Below, one piece after another: positions 37,638 through 47,900 of a stretch of 64,000 nt of DNA. Positions within the stretch are counted from its first letter, which is position 1, and the number at the start of each line of letters is the position of its first letter. The position numbers were made by a program, and so were the translations under genes. A model generated the notes under the pieces. That model did not search any database, was not told the DNA's origin, and was given only the letters and a program-made list of their open reading frames with translations. This DNA comes from Xanthomonas melonis (GTDB lineage Bacteria; Pseudomonadota; Gammaproteobacteria; Xanthomonadales; Xanthomonadaceae), in assembly GCF_020783655.1 (NCBI RefSeq), contig NZ_JAJGQH010000001.1:248001-312000 (forward strand), in the 5' to 3' direction.

Positions 37638-38930
37638 ATGTCCGGCAATCCCCTTTTTCAAGCGCAGCAGGCCCGAATCGCCGTGATCGGGCTCGGGTAT
37701 GTCGGCCTGCCGCTCGCGGTGGCCTTTGGCGAACAACGTGACACGCTGGGCTTCGATATCGATGCCCAGCGTGTTGCACAACTACGCGATGGCCATGACG
37801 CCACACTGGAACTGGACGATGCCGAGCTGGCGGCCGCAACGCGGTTGCGCTACAGCTCGAACGCTGCGGACCTGGCAGAGTGCGGGATCTTCGTGGTCAC
37901 CGTGCCGACACCCATCGACAGCTTCGAGCAGCCGGATCTGGAGCCCTTGCGCAGCGCCACCAGCCTGATCGCCGCCGCGCTCAAGCCTGGCGATCTGGTG
38001 ATCTACGAATCGACGGTGTACCCGGGCACCACCGAGGAAGTGTGCGTGCCGCTGCTCGAAGCGGCGTCCGGATTGCATTTCAACCACGACTTCTTCTGCG
38101 GCTACAGCCCGGAACGGGTCAACCCTGGCGATCGCCAGCGTCGCTTGCGCGACATCCGCAAGATCACTTCCGGTTCCACGCCGCAGGCGGCCGATGCGGT
38201 CGATGCGCTGTATGCGGCCATCATCACCGCCGGCACCTGGCGTGCGCCGTCGATGCGGGTGGCCGAAGCGGCCAAAGTGGTGGAAAACATCCAGCGCGAC
38301 GTGAACATCGCGTTGGTCAACGAGCTGGCGCTGATCTTCGACAAGCTGGGGATCGATACGCTCGACGTGTTGGAAGCGGCAGGCACCAAGTGGAATTTCC
38401 TGCCGTTTCGCCCTGGCCTGGTCGGTGGGCACTGCATCGGGGTGGACCCGTATTATCTGCTGCACAAGTCCGAGAGCATGGGCTACCACCCGGACCTGAT
38501 CCACACCGCACGCCAGGTCAACAACCGCGTTGGCCGGCACGTGGCCGAGCGCGTCTGCGGCATGCTTGCCACCCGCGGCGTCGCACTCGCGCAGGCGAGG
38601 GTGCTGGTGCTGGGCGCCACCTTCAAGGAGAACTGCCCGGACCTGCGCAACAGTCGGGCACTGGAGCTGGTGCAGCTGTTGCAGGCAGCCGGTATGCGAG
38701 TCGATACCTGCGACCCGTGGGCCGATCCTGCGGAGGCGCTGCAGCATGCCGGAGTGCAGTTGTGCGAGGGCCCCGACGAGGGAGCCTATGATGCGGTCGT
38801 GCTGGCGGTGGCGCACGCGCAGTATCGTGACTATGACGCCACGCGTATCGCAGCACTGGGCAAGCCGGATGCGGTGGTCTACGACGTCAAGTCGGTGTGG
38901 CCGCGTGCGGCCGTCAGCGACCGGCTGTAG
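37638..38930 (+). CDS. UDP-sugar (HexNAc-type) 6-dehydrogenase, TviB/WbpO-like
   Basis: Cytoplasmic NAD-dependent dehydrogenase of 430 residues, oxidising C6 of a UDP-hexose derivative to a uronic acid for surface polysaccharide. The Rossmann motif VIGLGYVGLPLAVAF is at 16-30, and the catalytic cysteine is C266 in GGHCIGVDPYYL. K213 and N217 lie in AAKVVENIQRDVN. The pattern is closer to the TviB/WbpO (UDP-GlcNAc/GalNAc) branch than to UDP-glucose dehydrogenase. The start MSGNPLFQ follows AAGGA. No other polysaccharide gene is adjacent. Its last 17 bp overlap the convergent flavoprotein gene. Confidence 0.88.
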   Translation: MSGNPLFQAQQARIAVIGLGYVGLPLAVAFGEQRDTLGFDIDAQRVAQLRDGHDATLELDDAELAAATRLRYSSNAADLAECGIFVVTVPTPIDSFEQPDLEPLRSATSLIAAALKPGDLVIYESTVYPGTTEEVCVPLLEAASGLHFNHDFFCGYSPERVNPGDRQRRLRDIRKITSGSTPQAADAVDALYAAIITAGTWRAPSMRVAEAAKVVENIQRDVNIALVNELALIFDKLGIDTLDVLEAAGTKWNFLPFRPGLVGGHCIGVDPYYLLHKSESMGYHPDLIHTARQVNNRVGRHVAERVCGMLATRGVALAQARVLVLGATFKENCPDLRNSRALELVQLLQAAGMRVDTCDPWADPAEALQHAGVQLCEGPDEGAYDAVVLAVAHAQYRDYDATRIAALGKPDAVVYDVKSVWPRAAVSDRL

Positions 38931-40176
38931 CGCCGGCGTGCCGTAGCGCCAGCCAATCGGCCGCGCCGAGTGCGGCGCGGCGGCCGCTGGCAAAGCAGGC
39001 GGTCAGCAGGTAGCCGCCGGTCGGTGCTTCCCAATCGAGCATTTCGCCGGCGCAGAACACCCCAGGCCGTGCCAGCGCCATCAACCGCGCGTCCAGCGCT
39101 TCCAGGGCCACGCCACCGGCTGAGCTGATCGCTTCGGCAAGCGGGCGCGGCCGCAAGAGACGTAGCGGCAACTGCTTGAGCGTGCGGGCGACCAGGGCCG
39201 GATCGTCCCCGGCCTGCTTGCCGAGCAGTTCGTAGATGAGCGCGGCCTTGACGCCCTCGATCCCGACCTGGCGCCGCAGGTGTTCGCTGAAACTGCGCCC
39301 CTTGCGCGGCATCGCCAGCTCGCTGCCGATGCGTTCCAGCGAACGCCCGGGTACCAGGTCCAGTACAAGCTCGGCCATGCCGTGCGCATCGATCTGCGCG
39401 CGCAGTTCCGCGGCGATGGCGTAGATCAGGCTGCCCTCGATGCCGGTCGCGGTGATCACGCATTCGCCTTGCAGTGCGTGCTGCGTGCCGGTGCTGTCAC
39501 GCCAATGCGCGACCACCGGTTTGAGCGGCGCGCCTGCATGCCGTTGCGAGAAATGCGCACTCCAGTCGATATCGAATCCGCAATTGGCCGGTACCAGCGG
39601 GCGAACGGCGATGCCGTGCTGCTGCAACATCGTCTGCCAGGCACCGTCGGAGCCGAGCTGCGGCCAACTGCCGCCGCCAAGCGCCAGCACCGTGGCATCG
39701 GCCTGGCGTTCGGTATCGCCCGCAGGCGTGGCAAATCGCAATGCGCCGTCATCGCTCCATCCAAGCCAGCGGTGCTGCACATGAAAGGCGACACCTTGTT
39801 CCTTGAGTCGGCGGACCCAGCCGCGCAACAGCGGCGCGGCCTTGCGATCCAAGGGGAACACCCGCCCGGAACTGCCAACATAGGTGTCCACACCCAGCTC
39901 GCGCGCCCATGCACGCAGCGCGTCGGCGTCGAAATCCTGCAACCAGGCCGCTGCTGCGGGCGCGCGCTCCCGATAGCGCTGTGCAAACAGCGGCATCGGG
40001 TCGGAGTGGGTGAGATTCAGCCCGCCCTTGCCGGCGATCAGGAATTTACGTCCCACCGAGCCCTTGGCTTCGTAGAGATCCACCGCTATCCCTGCGGCGC
40101 ACGCGGTTTCTGCAGCCATCAGGCCTGCCGGGCCGCCGCCAATCACCGCAAGCCGCGGTCTGCTCGCATCCGTCAT
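38914..40176 (-). CDS. HI0933/YhiN-family NAD(P)/FAD-dependent oxidoreductase
   Basis: Flavoprotein of 420 residues. FAD-binding VIGGGPAGLMAAETA is at the N-terminus, followed by the family hallmark GRKFLIAGKGGLNLTHS. ATVLALGGGSWPQLGSDG lies mid-protein, and AGEMLDWEAPTGGYLLTACFASGRRA ends it. The family is widespread but its physiological reaction is poorly known. The start MTDASRPRL is chosen because upstream frame residues match nothing. An FKBP lipoprotein gene ends 11 bp upstream, so the two are probably co-transcribed. Confidence 0.9.
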   Translation of the reverse strand: MTDASRPRLAVIGGGPAGLMAAETACAAGIAVDLYEAKGSVGRKFLIAGKGGLNLTHSDPMPLFAQRYRERAPAAAAWLQDFDADALRAWARELGVDTYVGSSGRVFPLDRKAAPLLRGWVRRLKEQGVAFHVQHRWLGWSDDGALRFATPAGDTERQADATVLALGGGSWPQLGSDGAWQTMLQQHGIAVRPLVPANCGFDIDWSAHFSQRHAGAPLKPVVAHWRDSTGTQHALQGECVITATGIEGSLIYAIAAELRAQIDAHGMAELVLDLVPGRSLERIGSELAMPRKGRSFSEHLRRQVGIEGVKAALIYELLGKQAGDDPALVARTLKQLPLRLLRPRPLAEAISSAGGVALEALDARLMALARPGVFCAGEMLDWEAPTGGYLLTACFASGRRAALGAADWLALRHAGATAGR

Positions 40177-40187
40177 CGCTCGATCAC

Positions 40188-40619
40188 TCAGCGCGGCTGC
40201 ACGCCGAGCAGTTCCACATCGAACACCAGCGATGCGCCAGGCGGTATCACGCCGCCCGCGCCGTTGTTGCCGTAACCGTACTCCGGCGGAACCATCAAGG
40301 TGCGCTTGCCGCCCACCCGCATCCCGGCGACCCCCTCGTCCCAGCCGCGGATGACCTGGCGGCCACCAAGCACGAACTGGAACGGCTCGGCGCGATCGAG
40401 CGAACTGTCGAATTTCTTGCCGTGCCTGTCGGCGGCTTTTTCGTCGTAGAGCCAGCCGGTGTAGTGCACCGTCACCAGCGCACCAGGCGTGGCTTCCGCG
40501 CCGGTGCCCACGGTGCGGTCGATCTGATCGAAACGGGCGATGGTTCCGCCGGAAGGCGGCAGGGCGGGCGCACAGCCAGCGAGCAGCAGGGCGGCACAGA
40601 GCGTGAGCACTAGGCGCAT
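40188..40619 (-). CDS. FKBP-type peptidyl-prolyl isomerase lipoprotein
   Basis: Envelope proline isomerase of 143 residues. A lipoprotein signal with lipobox LLAGC (C16) anchors a single FKBP domain. The domain carries [48 protein letters not shown] and PPEYGYG, so the active-site residues are present. The ending [11 protein letters not shown] is typical. It helps fold or stabilise periplasmic or outer-membrane proteins. Confidence 0.93.
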   Translation of the reverse strand: MRLVLTLCAALLLAGCAPALPPSGGTIARFDQIDRTVGTGAEATPGALVTVHYTGWLYDEKAADRHGKKFDSSLDRAEPFQFVLGGRQVIRGWDEGVAGMRVGGKRTLMVPPEYGYGNNGAGGVIPPGASLVFDVELLGVQPR

Positions 40620-40678
40620 GAGAGTGTCCGTGAAGGAAGACGCGCATTATCGCATCTGGCTCCCGTTATCATCCTCCC

Positions 40679-41044
40679 ATGGCCAAGCTGCTGCTCAACC
40701 TGCGCAACGTTCCCGACGACGAGGCCGACGAGGTGCGGGCGCTGCTGCGCGAACACCTTGTCCAGGTCTACGAAACGCGCCCCAGCAATTGGGGCATTTC
40801 CGCAGGTGGCATCTGGCTCAGCAACGACGCCGATTATGCACGGGCCAAGGTCGTACTCGAGGCCTACCAGGCCCAGCGCGGCGCGATCGCGCGTGCACAG
40901 CGCCAGGAAGCCATCGCCGCCGGCACCGCGGAGACCTTCGGGGCGTTGCTGCGCAGGCGGCCGGTATTCGTGATCGCCACATTGCTGGGCATGCTGACCG
41001 TCGCATCCCTGGTGCTGCTGCCGTTCCTGTTGCTGCGCGGCTGA
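40679..41044 (+). CDS. Small membrane protein, probably DUF6164 family
   Basis: A 121-residue protein with a soluble N-terminal region (MAKLLLNLRNVPDDEADEVR) and one C-terminal helix (about 95-119, VFVIATLLGMLTVASLVLLPFLLL). The N-terminal part resembles a short ferredoxin-like domain: LRNVPDDEADEVRALLREH, then WGISAGGIWL. I recognise the pattern as DUF6164 but cannot confirm it. No function is known. It diverges from the FKBP gene with a 59-bp spacer. Confidence 0.75.
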   Translation: MAKLLLNLRNVPDDEADEVRALLREHLVQVYETRPSNWGISAGGIWLSNDADYARAKVVLEAYQAQRGAIARAQRQEAIAAGTAETFGALLRRRPVFVIATLLGMLTVASLVLLPFLLLRG

Positions 41045-41210
41045 CTGCTGCCGGGCAGCGTCCGTCAGCGCGGGAGTCGATCACTGAGTAGCGCACTTGG
41101 GTGCGCAATGGCCTGCAGCAACGTTCTACCTTGGTCACGATCAGGTCTGCCTGGAGCGACGAACCTGGCAAGCGCTCGCTACCCGGGGGCAGGCGCTTTA
41201 AAATGGCCGC

Positions 41211-41972
41211 ATGATTACCAATACCGCGGCCTACCAATTCGTCCCCATTCACGGCCCGCAGCAACTGGCCGACAGCGTGCTGGCGCAGGCACGGCAGCAG
41301 GAGTTGAAAGGGTCGGTGCTGGTGGCGGAGGAGGGTATCAACCTGTTTCTGGCTGGCCACGCCGACCAGGTCCAGGCGTTCTATGGGTGGCTGCAGGCCG
41401 ACCCGCGCTTTGCACAGATGCGCATCAAGTACAGCCAGAGCGCGCAGCAGCCGTTTTTACGGCTCAAGGTCAAGGTGAAACCTGAGATCATCAGCTTCCG
41501 CCGCGACAGTGCCTCGCCGCTGCAGGGCCGTGCGCCCGCGGTCACGCCTGCGGTGCTGCGGCAGTGGTTGCGCAATGGGCAGGACGACCAGGGGCGCCCG
41601 CTGGTGCTGCTGGACACGCGCAATGCGCAGGAAGTGGCCTATGGCACGTTTCGTGGCGCCTTGACCTTGCCGATCGACAAGTTCACCGACCTGCCTGCCG
41701 CACTGGAGTCGCACCGCGCGGCACTGACCGACGCCACGGTAGTGAGCTTCTGCACTGGCGGCATCCGCTGTGAAAAGGCGGCCGTCTGGATGCAGGCCGA
41801 TGGCATGGACAATGTGCTGCAGCTGGAGGGCGGGATTCTGGGCTACTTCGAAGAAGTCGGTGGCGAGGGCTACGACGGCCGTTGCTTCGTGTTCGACGAG
41901 CGTGTCGCGCTCGATCCCGAGTTACGCCCGTTGGTGGACGGTGCGCGGACCACCGAACCAGTGAAAATCTGA
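41211..41972 (+). CDS. trhO: tRNA uridine-34 hydroxylase (rhodanese-fold, YceA/TrhO)
   Basis: Oxygen-dependent tRNA hydroxylase making 5-hydroxyuridine at wobble position 34. The 253-residue protein has the N-terminal acylphosphatase-like domain (VLVAEEGINLFLAG) and a rhodanese domain with the catalytic loop SFCTGGIRCEKA (C181 and C187), followed by LQLEGGILGYFEE. It is shorter than E. coli TrhO (350 residues), lacking most of the C-terminal Cys-rich extension; short forms are common. Confidence 0.9.
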   Translation: MITNTAAYQFVPIHGPQQLADSVLAQARQQELKGSVLVAEEGINLFLAGHADQVQAFYGWLQADPRFAQMRIKYSQSAQQPFLRLKVKVKPEIISFRRDSASPLQGRAPAVTPAVLRQWLRNGQDDQGRPLVLLDTRNAQEVAYGTFRGALTLPIDKFTDLPAALESHRAALTDATVVSFCTGGIRCEKAAVWMQADGMDNVLQLEGGILGYFEEVGGEGYDGRCFVFDERVALDPELRPLVDGARTTEPVKI

Positions 41973-42181
41973 CCAGGCGCGACTGCGTTGCCCGATATGG
42001 CCTGCAATACGTGCGCGTGCATCCTGCGAACACACGGCCACGATGCAGGCAAACACGTGTTGCCGCCCGCAGAACGCGCGTCTACCGCTCTAACTCTTGC
42101 GTAATACGTCGCATCAAGCTTGCCCTGAATTATTCACGGAGCTAGGCTGCATCAGCCAGCCGCACAGCGAGGACAACAAGG

Positions 42182-42829
42182 ATGACCATCAGAGTTTTTC
42201 TGATCGACGATCATGCACTCGTGCGCACCGGCATGAAGATGATCCTGTCCAAGGAAGTGGACGTCGATGTGGTAGGCGAGGCGGAAAGCGGCGAAGCGGC
42301 ATTGCCGCAGATCCGCCAGCTCAAGCCCGATATCGTGTTGTGCGATCTGCATCTGCCCGGCGTGAGCGGTCTGGAAATCACCGAGCGCATCGTCAAGGGC
42401 GACTACGGCACGCGCGTCATCATCGTGTCGGTACTGGAAGATGGCCCGCTGCCCAAGCGTCTGCTCGAAGCAGGTGCCTCAGGCTATGTGGGCAAGGGCG
42501 GCGACGCGCACGAACTGCTGCGTGCCGTGCGTGAGGTGGCATTGGGGCGGCGCTACCTGGGCAATACGATCGCGCAGAATCTGGCGCTGTCCAATCTGGA
42601 GGGTGGCGGCTCGCCATTCGACGCATTGTCGCCACGCGAGCTCGAGGTTGCCTTGCTATTGACCCAGGGCCTGCGCCAGGAAGACATCGCCAAGCGGTTG
42701 AACCTCAGCGCCAAGACCATCAATACGCACAAGGCGCGGCTGTTCGAGAAGGTCGGCATCCAGGACAATATCGCGCTGGCGCGGCTTGCCAATCAGTATG
42801 GCCTGACCGACCCCTCCAGGGTCCTGTAA
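42182..42829 (+). CDS. LuxR-type response regulator, GacA/UvrY-like
   Basis: DNA-binding response regulator of 215 residues. The receiver has the acidic pair D9-D10 (LIDDH), the phospho-acceptor D55 (VLCDLHLPG) and K105 (YVGKGG). The C-terminal LuxR helix-turn-helix is SPRELEVALLLTQGLRQEDIAKRLNLSAKTINTHKARLFEKV. Length and sequence fit GacA/UvrY, global regulators acting through small RNAs and CsrA/RsmA. In many relatives this gene adjoins uvrC; here it stands alone and no sensor kinase is adjacent. Annotation as gacA is likely but not certain. Confidence 0.88.
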   Translation: MTIRVFLIDDHALVRTGMKMILSKEVDVDVVGEAESGEAALPQIRQLKPDIVLCDLHLPGVSGLEITERIVKGDYGTRVIIVSVLEDGPLPKRLLEAGASGYVGKGGDAHELLRAVREVALGRRYLGNTIAQNLALSNLEGGGSPFDALSPRELEVALLLTQGLRQEDIAKRLNLSAKTINTHKARLFEKVGIQDNIALARLANQYGLTDPSRVL

Positions 42830-42845
42830 GTCGACGCCTTGCGTC

Positions 42846-42861
42846 GCTGCCTGCAGGCAGC
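42846..42861. repeat. 16-bp perfect palindrome after the response regulator
   Basis: GCTGCCTGCAGGCAGC, 16 bp after the regulator stop and between convergent genes. It has no loop or T-run. It may be a weak bidirectional terminator. Confidence 0.35.
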
Positions 42862-42939
42862 CCGCCGCGACAGCAGTGAAACACGCGACGAGATGGCCAT
42901 TGTCTGCAGCCTCAGTGCGCTCGCCGGCCATCAGTGGCA

Positions 42940-44505
42940 TCAACTGGATTCCACCAAGGCATAGACACGCGAAAAGTCCCCTCTCGCGGCGTCCTGACGG
43001 TGAGCCAGGAAGAGGTAATCGCCATGGTCGGAAAAGTTGAAGTCCGCACCGCCGCCAGAGGCCAGCTTGAGCAGGACAAACCAGCCGTCGGGTGCCGCGA
43101 TGTCCGTCCAGCCTTGCCTGGCCGCATGGTCGGCGGCCAGCGTCTGGATGCTGTGCCAGTCGCGGATGCCGCATACCCCGAACATCTGATGCTGTGGACC
43201 ATCGCCGATCTTGAAGCTTTCCGCCAGCGTCAGCGCGAAATCGAATAGCTCATCGCTGCCCACGGCCGCGTCGATGTCCGGATTGCCGCTGCCGGCAAGA
43301 TGCAGGGGGTCACTGAGCGATCGTTCCAGCCGCAAGGCTCGTGCCGATCGACTGATCTCATACTCGGAGGCGAATACCATCACGGTCTGGCCGTCGCGCT
43401 GGAATTGCAGGCGTCCGTGTTCGTCGGTTTCGACCGACATCCGCTCGACACTGGCGCCGTTGGCAACGAAGCGCTGTCGCTCACCATCCCAGACCACCAT
43501 GCACGTCGCCGCTTCGGTGATGTCGATCGCATCGTCGGGTAGCGCATGGGCCACCAGTGCGGTTCCGGGCGGGGTGAACACGACACGCCAATCGGAGTAA
43601 TCCGATCCGGTAAAAAATGCCAGCAGTCCCGCCTCCGGAAGGACTTCTGCGCGCTCCGGCACGTCGGACAACTCGATCTGTGCCAGAAAGTTCAAATAAA
43701 GGCCGCTGGCATCGCGGGGCCAGTCCTGTCCCTGGGCAAGATCAGGCCCACCGCCGATTCGGCTGATGCCGACCACGTCCGTCTCCGCAACGTCGCGTTC
43801 GGTGAGGGACACCGAGGGCACGACGATCTGGCGCAGGATCTCACGCTTGCCATCCAGGCCATGCATGGCGATGGCTGCGTCGAAGCGTGTCTGAACATCG
43901 GCGACGGATGTGTGGGGGGACGTGGCATCGATGGTGCGCGCCAATGCCTGTTCGCGGGTCGATTGCGCCTCAGCGGCTCGGTCCATCGCATCTCTGATCT
44001 CAGACAGCACCGCCGCCTGCTCGGCATCGCTGGCGGTTCGCTCCTGGTTGGCCGCATCGCCCTGCAGCTTCACCTGGAGGGAGCCGAGCACACGCATGAA
44101 GTCTGCTTCGATTGCTGCAAGATCGGCCTCGCTCGTCATCGCGGTAGCGTGATACCAGGTGCTGCCATCGGGCGCGACCAGCACGACCCGCAGGCGATAC
44201 CAATCGCGTCCTTCCTGCGTTTCCCAATCCTCGAGGCGCCCCTTGAGTTTGATCATCTCGCCTTTCATTCCGGCGAAGGTGACCGGCTTGCGTTCGATGA
44301 CCGGGTCGTCGTCGCGCGTCAATCTGGTCAGCCAGGCCCGCAGCGATGCCTTGCGCTCAGCAGCGGCCGTCCACACGCTGATCTGCGGTGAGAACGTGCC
44401 CTGCTGCGCATGGCGCAGGCTGATCGAGCCACCCGACACGCGTGTGCCGTCGAAGATCGGATCGGCTTCGATGGAAAACTCGGCTGTCTCAACGCGTTGC
44501 ATCAT
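42940..44505 (-). CDS. DUF1963 (YwqG-like) protein with a DcrB-like N-terminal domain
   Basis: Protein of 521 residues with two parts. Residues 1-150 (SLRHAQQGTFSPQISVWT to FMRVLGSLQ) resemble the DcrB/DUF1795 fold found with Rhs or type VI effectors. Residues about 240-521 resemble DUF1963/YwqG, with SRIGGGPDLAQGQDWPRDASGLYLNFLAQIEL and LAFFTGSDYSDWRVVF. A helical linker joins them. No signal peptide is seen. The start MMQRVETAEF is preceded by GGAGAA at good spacing; the ORF runs further upstream without support. No secretion or toxin gene is adjacent. Confidence 0.75.
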   Translation of the reverse strand: MMQRVETAEFSIEADPIFDGTRVSGGSISLRHAQQGTFSPQISVWTAAAERKASLRAWLTRLTRDDDPVIERKPVTFAGMKGEMIKLKGRLEDWETQEGRDWYRLRVVLVAPDGSTWYHATAMTSEADLAAIEADFMRVLGSLQVKLQGDAANQERTASDAEQAAVLSEIRDAMDRAAEAQSTREQALARTIDATSPHTSVADVQTRFDAAIAMHGLDGKREILRQIVVPSVSLTERDVAETDVVGISRIGGGPDLAQGQDWPRDASGLYLNFLAQIELSDVPERAEVLPEAGLLAFFTGSDYSDWRVVFTPPGTALVAHALPDDAIDITEAATCMVVWDGERQRFVANGASVERMSVETDEHGRLQFQRDGQTVMVFASEYEISRSARALRLERSLSDPLHLAGSGNPDIDAAVGSDELFDFALTLAESFKIGDGPQHQMFGVCGIRDWHSIQTLAADHAARQGWTDIAAPDGWFVLLKLASGGGADFNFSDHGDYLFLAHRQDAARGDFSRVYALVESS

Positions 44506-44823
44506 CGCTGTTCTCCGGTTGGAACGCGCCCGCGTGTCGAAGGCCGGGCGCATGCTGCGCCGAATGATAGCGGTGTCCGCCAAACGTCGATGTGTCGCCT
44601 TGGCACTGCGCGTGATCACGCACGCCAGCTGCAATGCCCCTGTTGCGACGTTGGCCGGCGCGCGTCGGCAAGTTCTGGTGGTTACAGCAGGTGTTCGGAC
44701 GGAAGGGATTCTCTCGACCGCCCGCACGATGCGCCCGGGTCCAGCGTTCTGATGAGAACTGTGGCGACCAGGTGCCTGGCGGGAGCTCAGCCAGCGTGGT
44801 CGCAGTGCACTCGTCCGCATGGG
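44506..44823. other. Intergenic region upstream of the DUF1963 gene
   Basis: No credible gene. It should carry the DUF1963 promoter; the rne terminator follows at its right end. Open frames on both strands look like composition artefacts. Confidence 0.5.
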
Positions 44824-44859
44824 TCACATAAAAACACAGCGGCCCGAAGGCCGCTGTGT
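44824..44859 (-). terminator. Rho-independent terminator of rne
   Basis: On the minus strand, ACACAGCGGCC-TTCG-GGCCGCTGTGT forms a perfect 11-bp stem with a stable UUCG tetraloop, followed by TTTTTATGTG. It lies 55 bp after the rne stop. Confidence 0.95.
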
Positions 44860-44914
44860 CTGATGCTGACCTGGCCTGCGACGTCACAGGCCAGCCGGAT
44901 CGATTGCGTGAGGA

Positions 44915-47900
44915 TCAGTGATCGCCACGCGGCTTGTTGCTGTCGTCATCCTGCGTCTTGTCGGCGTCCGGCGCTGGGGCACCAGGCTTCACCGCTTCGG
45001 ACACCACCACCGTCGGCTTGGGCTTGTCAGCCGCCGACGCCTGCACTGCCGGGGTATCGCTGGCGGAGGAGGCAGGTGTTGCAGCATCGCTCGGGCTCAA
45101 CGCATCGAGCAGGGTGGTCTGCACCGGTGCGTAGGGCTTGCGCGCCGGGGCGGCGTCTGCCGGGGAGCCGGCCTGTGCGACCGTCGAGGTGGAGGTGAGG
45201 GCCACCTCGGCCGACGGTGCCTGTGGAGCAGACGGCTGGGCGTGCGGCGCATTCACCGTGACCACTGCAGCCTGCGCGGCGGGCGTCGCTGCCGCAGGTG
45301 CCAGATCGGCAGCAGGCGTCGTGGCGACAGCGTGCGTCGGCGTCGATTGCGCCGCAGGCGTTGCCTCGCTCGCCGAAGCGGTGCGCTCCTGCGTGACGGC
45401 CCCGGATGCGGTGGCGTAGTCGGCTGCAGGCGCAGCGGCACTCGCCGAGGATTGCTGCCGGGTGCTTGCAACAGCGTCGGCTGGTGCCGGCGTTGCGGCA
45501 GTCGGCGCCGACGTTGCTGAAGCGGTCGCCACTGGTGCCGCTGCTGCGGTGCCGGAGGTCACTGCAGGTGCCGCAGCGGATACCGGGTTGGCAGGCGCAG
45601 TCACAGGTGCCGGTGCGGCAACCGGTGCGGGCGCAGCAGAGGCCTGCGGGGCGACTGGAGCCGGGCGCTGTTCCACGGCCTGCGTTGCAAGGTCTGCCTT
45701 GACAGCCGCCGGCGGCGTTGCAGCAGGCGCAGGCTTGGCCGTTGCATCCGTTGCATCCGTTGCATCCGTGGCACCGGCCGCAGCAGCAGGACGCTCGCGC
45801 TCGACCTCAGCTGCGGCAACCGGTGCCACCGCTGGCGGCTGCGGGGCCGGCGCGGCATCGGATACCGGCGCGGTGGTCGAAGCCGGATTGCTGCCGGCTT
45901 GCGGCTCTGCACGTTCCTTGGGCACCGGGCGCGGCTTGGCCGCTGCCTGAGCGGCAGGCTCGGGCTTGCGCACGGCAGGTGTCGGTGCATCGTCATCGAA
46001 GTCGAACTCCGGCTGGCCGGCGCGCGGCGCGGCCGAGGCATGGGCCTGGGTGCCGGCATCGTCCGCTTCGCTGTCGCCATCGAGCTCGTTGTCGGTATCG
46101 CCGTCCAGGTCCTCTGCTTCCAGACCATCGACGCCGCTGCCGCCTTCACCATTGGCACCGGCGCCGCGACGACGGCGACGTCCACCGCGGCGGCCGCGAC
46201 GACGACGGCTTCCGCCTTCGCCGTTGGCCGCATCGTCTCCGGCGGCGTCCTGGGCTGGGGCAGCCGCGTTCGCGTCGGTGCCGCGGTCGGTGGTGGACTC
46301 GCTCGCCACCACCTCGACCGGATGCGCCGGGGGCGCCGCATTGGCATTGCCCTGCGGGTTGATCGGTGCAGCGGCCTCGGTGATGGCAGCCGCCACGCCC
46401 GATGTCGTTGCCGGTGCGGCAGTCGAGGTGGCGGTCTGCGCAGTCGCCGTGCCTTCGTCCTGGCGTGCCGGACGCGGCGAACGTTCGGACGACGCACCCT
46501 CCTGCTGGGCAGGCGCACGCGGTGGGCGCGGAGCCGGGTTCTGCGACTTGGGCTTGGGCTGCTGCTGTGGCTGCTGCTTCGGCGCCTGCGCGTCGTTGCG
46601 CGGCGGCTTGGGCGCCTGCACCGGCTGCTGTGCCTGGGCGCCGCTCTGCGCGCCCTGGCCGCTGGCCGGCTGGCGGCGCTCGTCGCGACGCTCCTTATTG
46701 GCGCCATTGCCGTTGCCGTTGCCGCCATTGCCGCGGTTCTGGCCGCCGTTACGGGCATCACGGCCGTCGCGGCGCTGACCGCCACGCTCACCGCGCTCAT
46801 TGCGGTGCGTGCGGCCGGCATCGTTCTGGCGCGGGCGTGGGGTCGACTCGGGCGCAGGAGCGACCGGCTCGACGCCGCCGAAGATGCGCTTCAGCCAACC
46901 GACCACGCCGGTGACCGGGGCCGGAACCGGCACGGCCACCACCGGTGCCGGCGCTGCAACCGGTGCAACCGGGGCGGGTGCTTCCTCGCGCACTGGCGCG
47001 GGCTGGCTAGGCTTGATCGAGGTCACCGCCGGGGCGGCGGGGATGTTCAATTGCGCCTTGGTCAGGGCATGCACCGGCAGCTTGCGCGGGGTGCCGCGCT
47101 GGTAGCTCGGCCTGCCGCTGTCTTCGCCCAGTTCGTTCTCGCGCAGGCGCGTGACTTCGTAGTGCGGAGTGTGCAACTGCTCGTCGGCCACGATGATGAT
47201 CGGCGACTCATGACGCTGCTCGATCTCGCGCAGCGCGCCGCGCTTTTCGTTGAGCAGGTAATTGGCAATCTCCACCGGGGCCTGCACCAGCACCTGCCCG
47301 GTGTTCTCCTTCATCGCATGCTCTTCGGCAACGCGGATGATCGACAGCGACAGCGATTCGACGCTGCGCATGCGGCCATGGCCGTCGCAGCGCGGGCACA
47401 CGATCTGGCTGGATTCGCCCAGGCTCGGCCGCAGGCGCTGGCGGCTCATTTCCATCAGGCCGAAGCGCGAGATGCGGCCCAGCTGCACGCGTGCACGGTC
47501 GTACCTGAGCGCGTTCTGCAGCTTGTTCTCGACCTCGCGCTGGTGCTTGGACGAGGACATGTCGATGAAGTCGATCACCACCAGGCCGCCCAGGTCGCGC
47601 AGGCGCAGCTGGCGCGCGACTTCCTCGGCCGCTTCCAGGTTGGTCTGGAACGCGGTTTCCTCGATGTCGCTGCCCTTGGTGGCGCGCGAGGAGTTCACGT
47701 CGATGGCGGTCAGGGCTTCGGTCTGGTCGACCACGATCGAGCCGCCCGACGGCAGGCGCACGTTGCGCTCGTAGGCGCCTTCGATCTGCGATTCGATCTG
47801 GAAGCGGTTGAACAGCGGGATGTCGTCGGTGTAGTGCTTGAGCTTGCGCAGGCTCTGCGGCATCACCTGCTTCATGAATTCCTGGGCGTCTGCAAACAGC

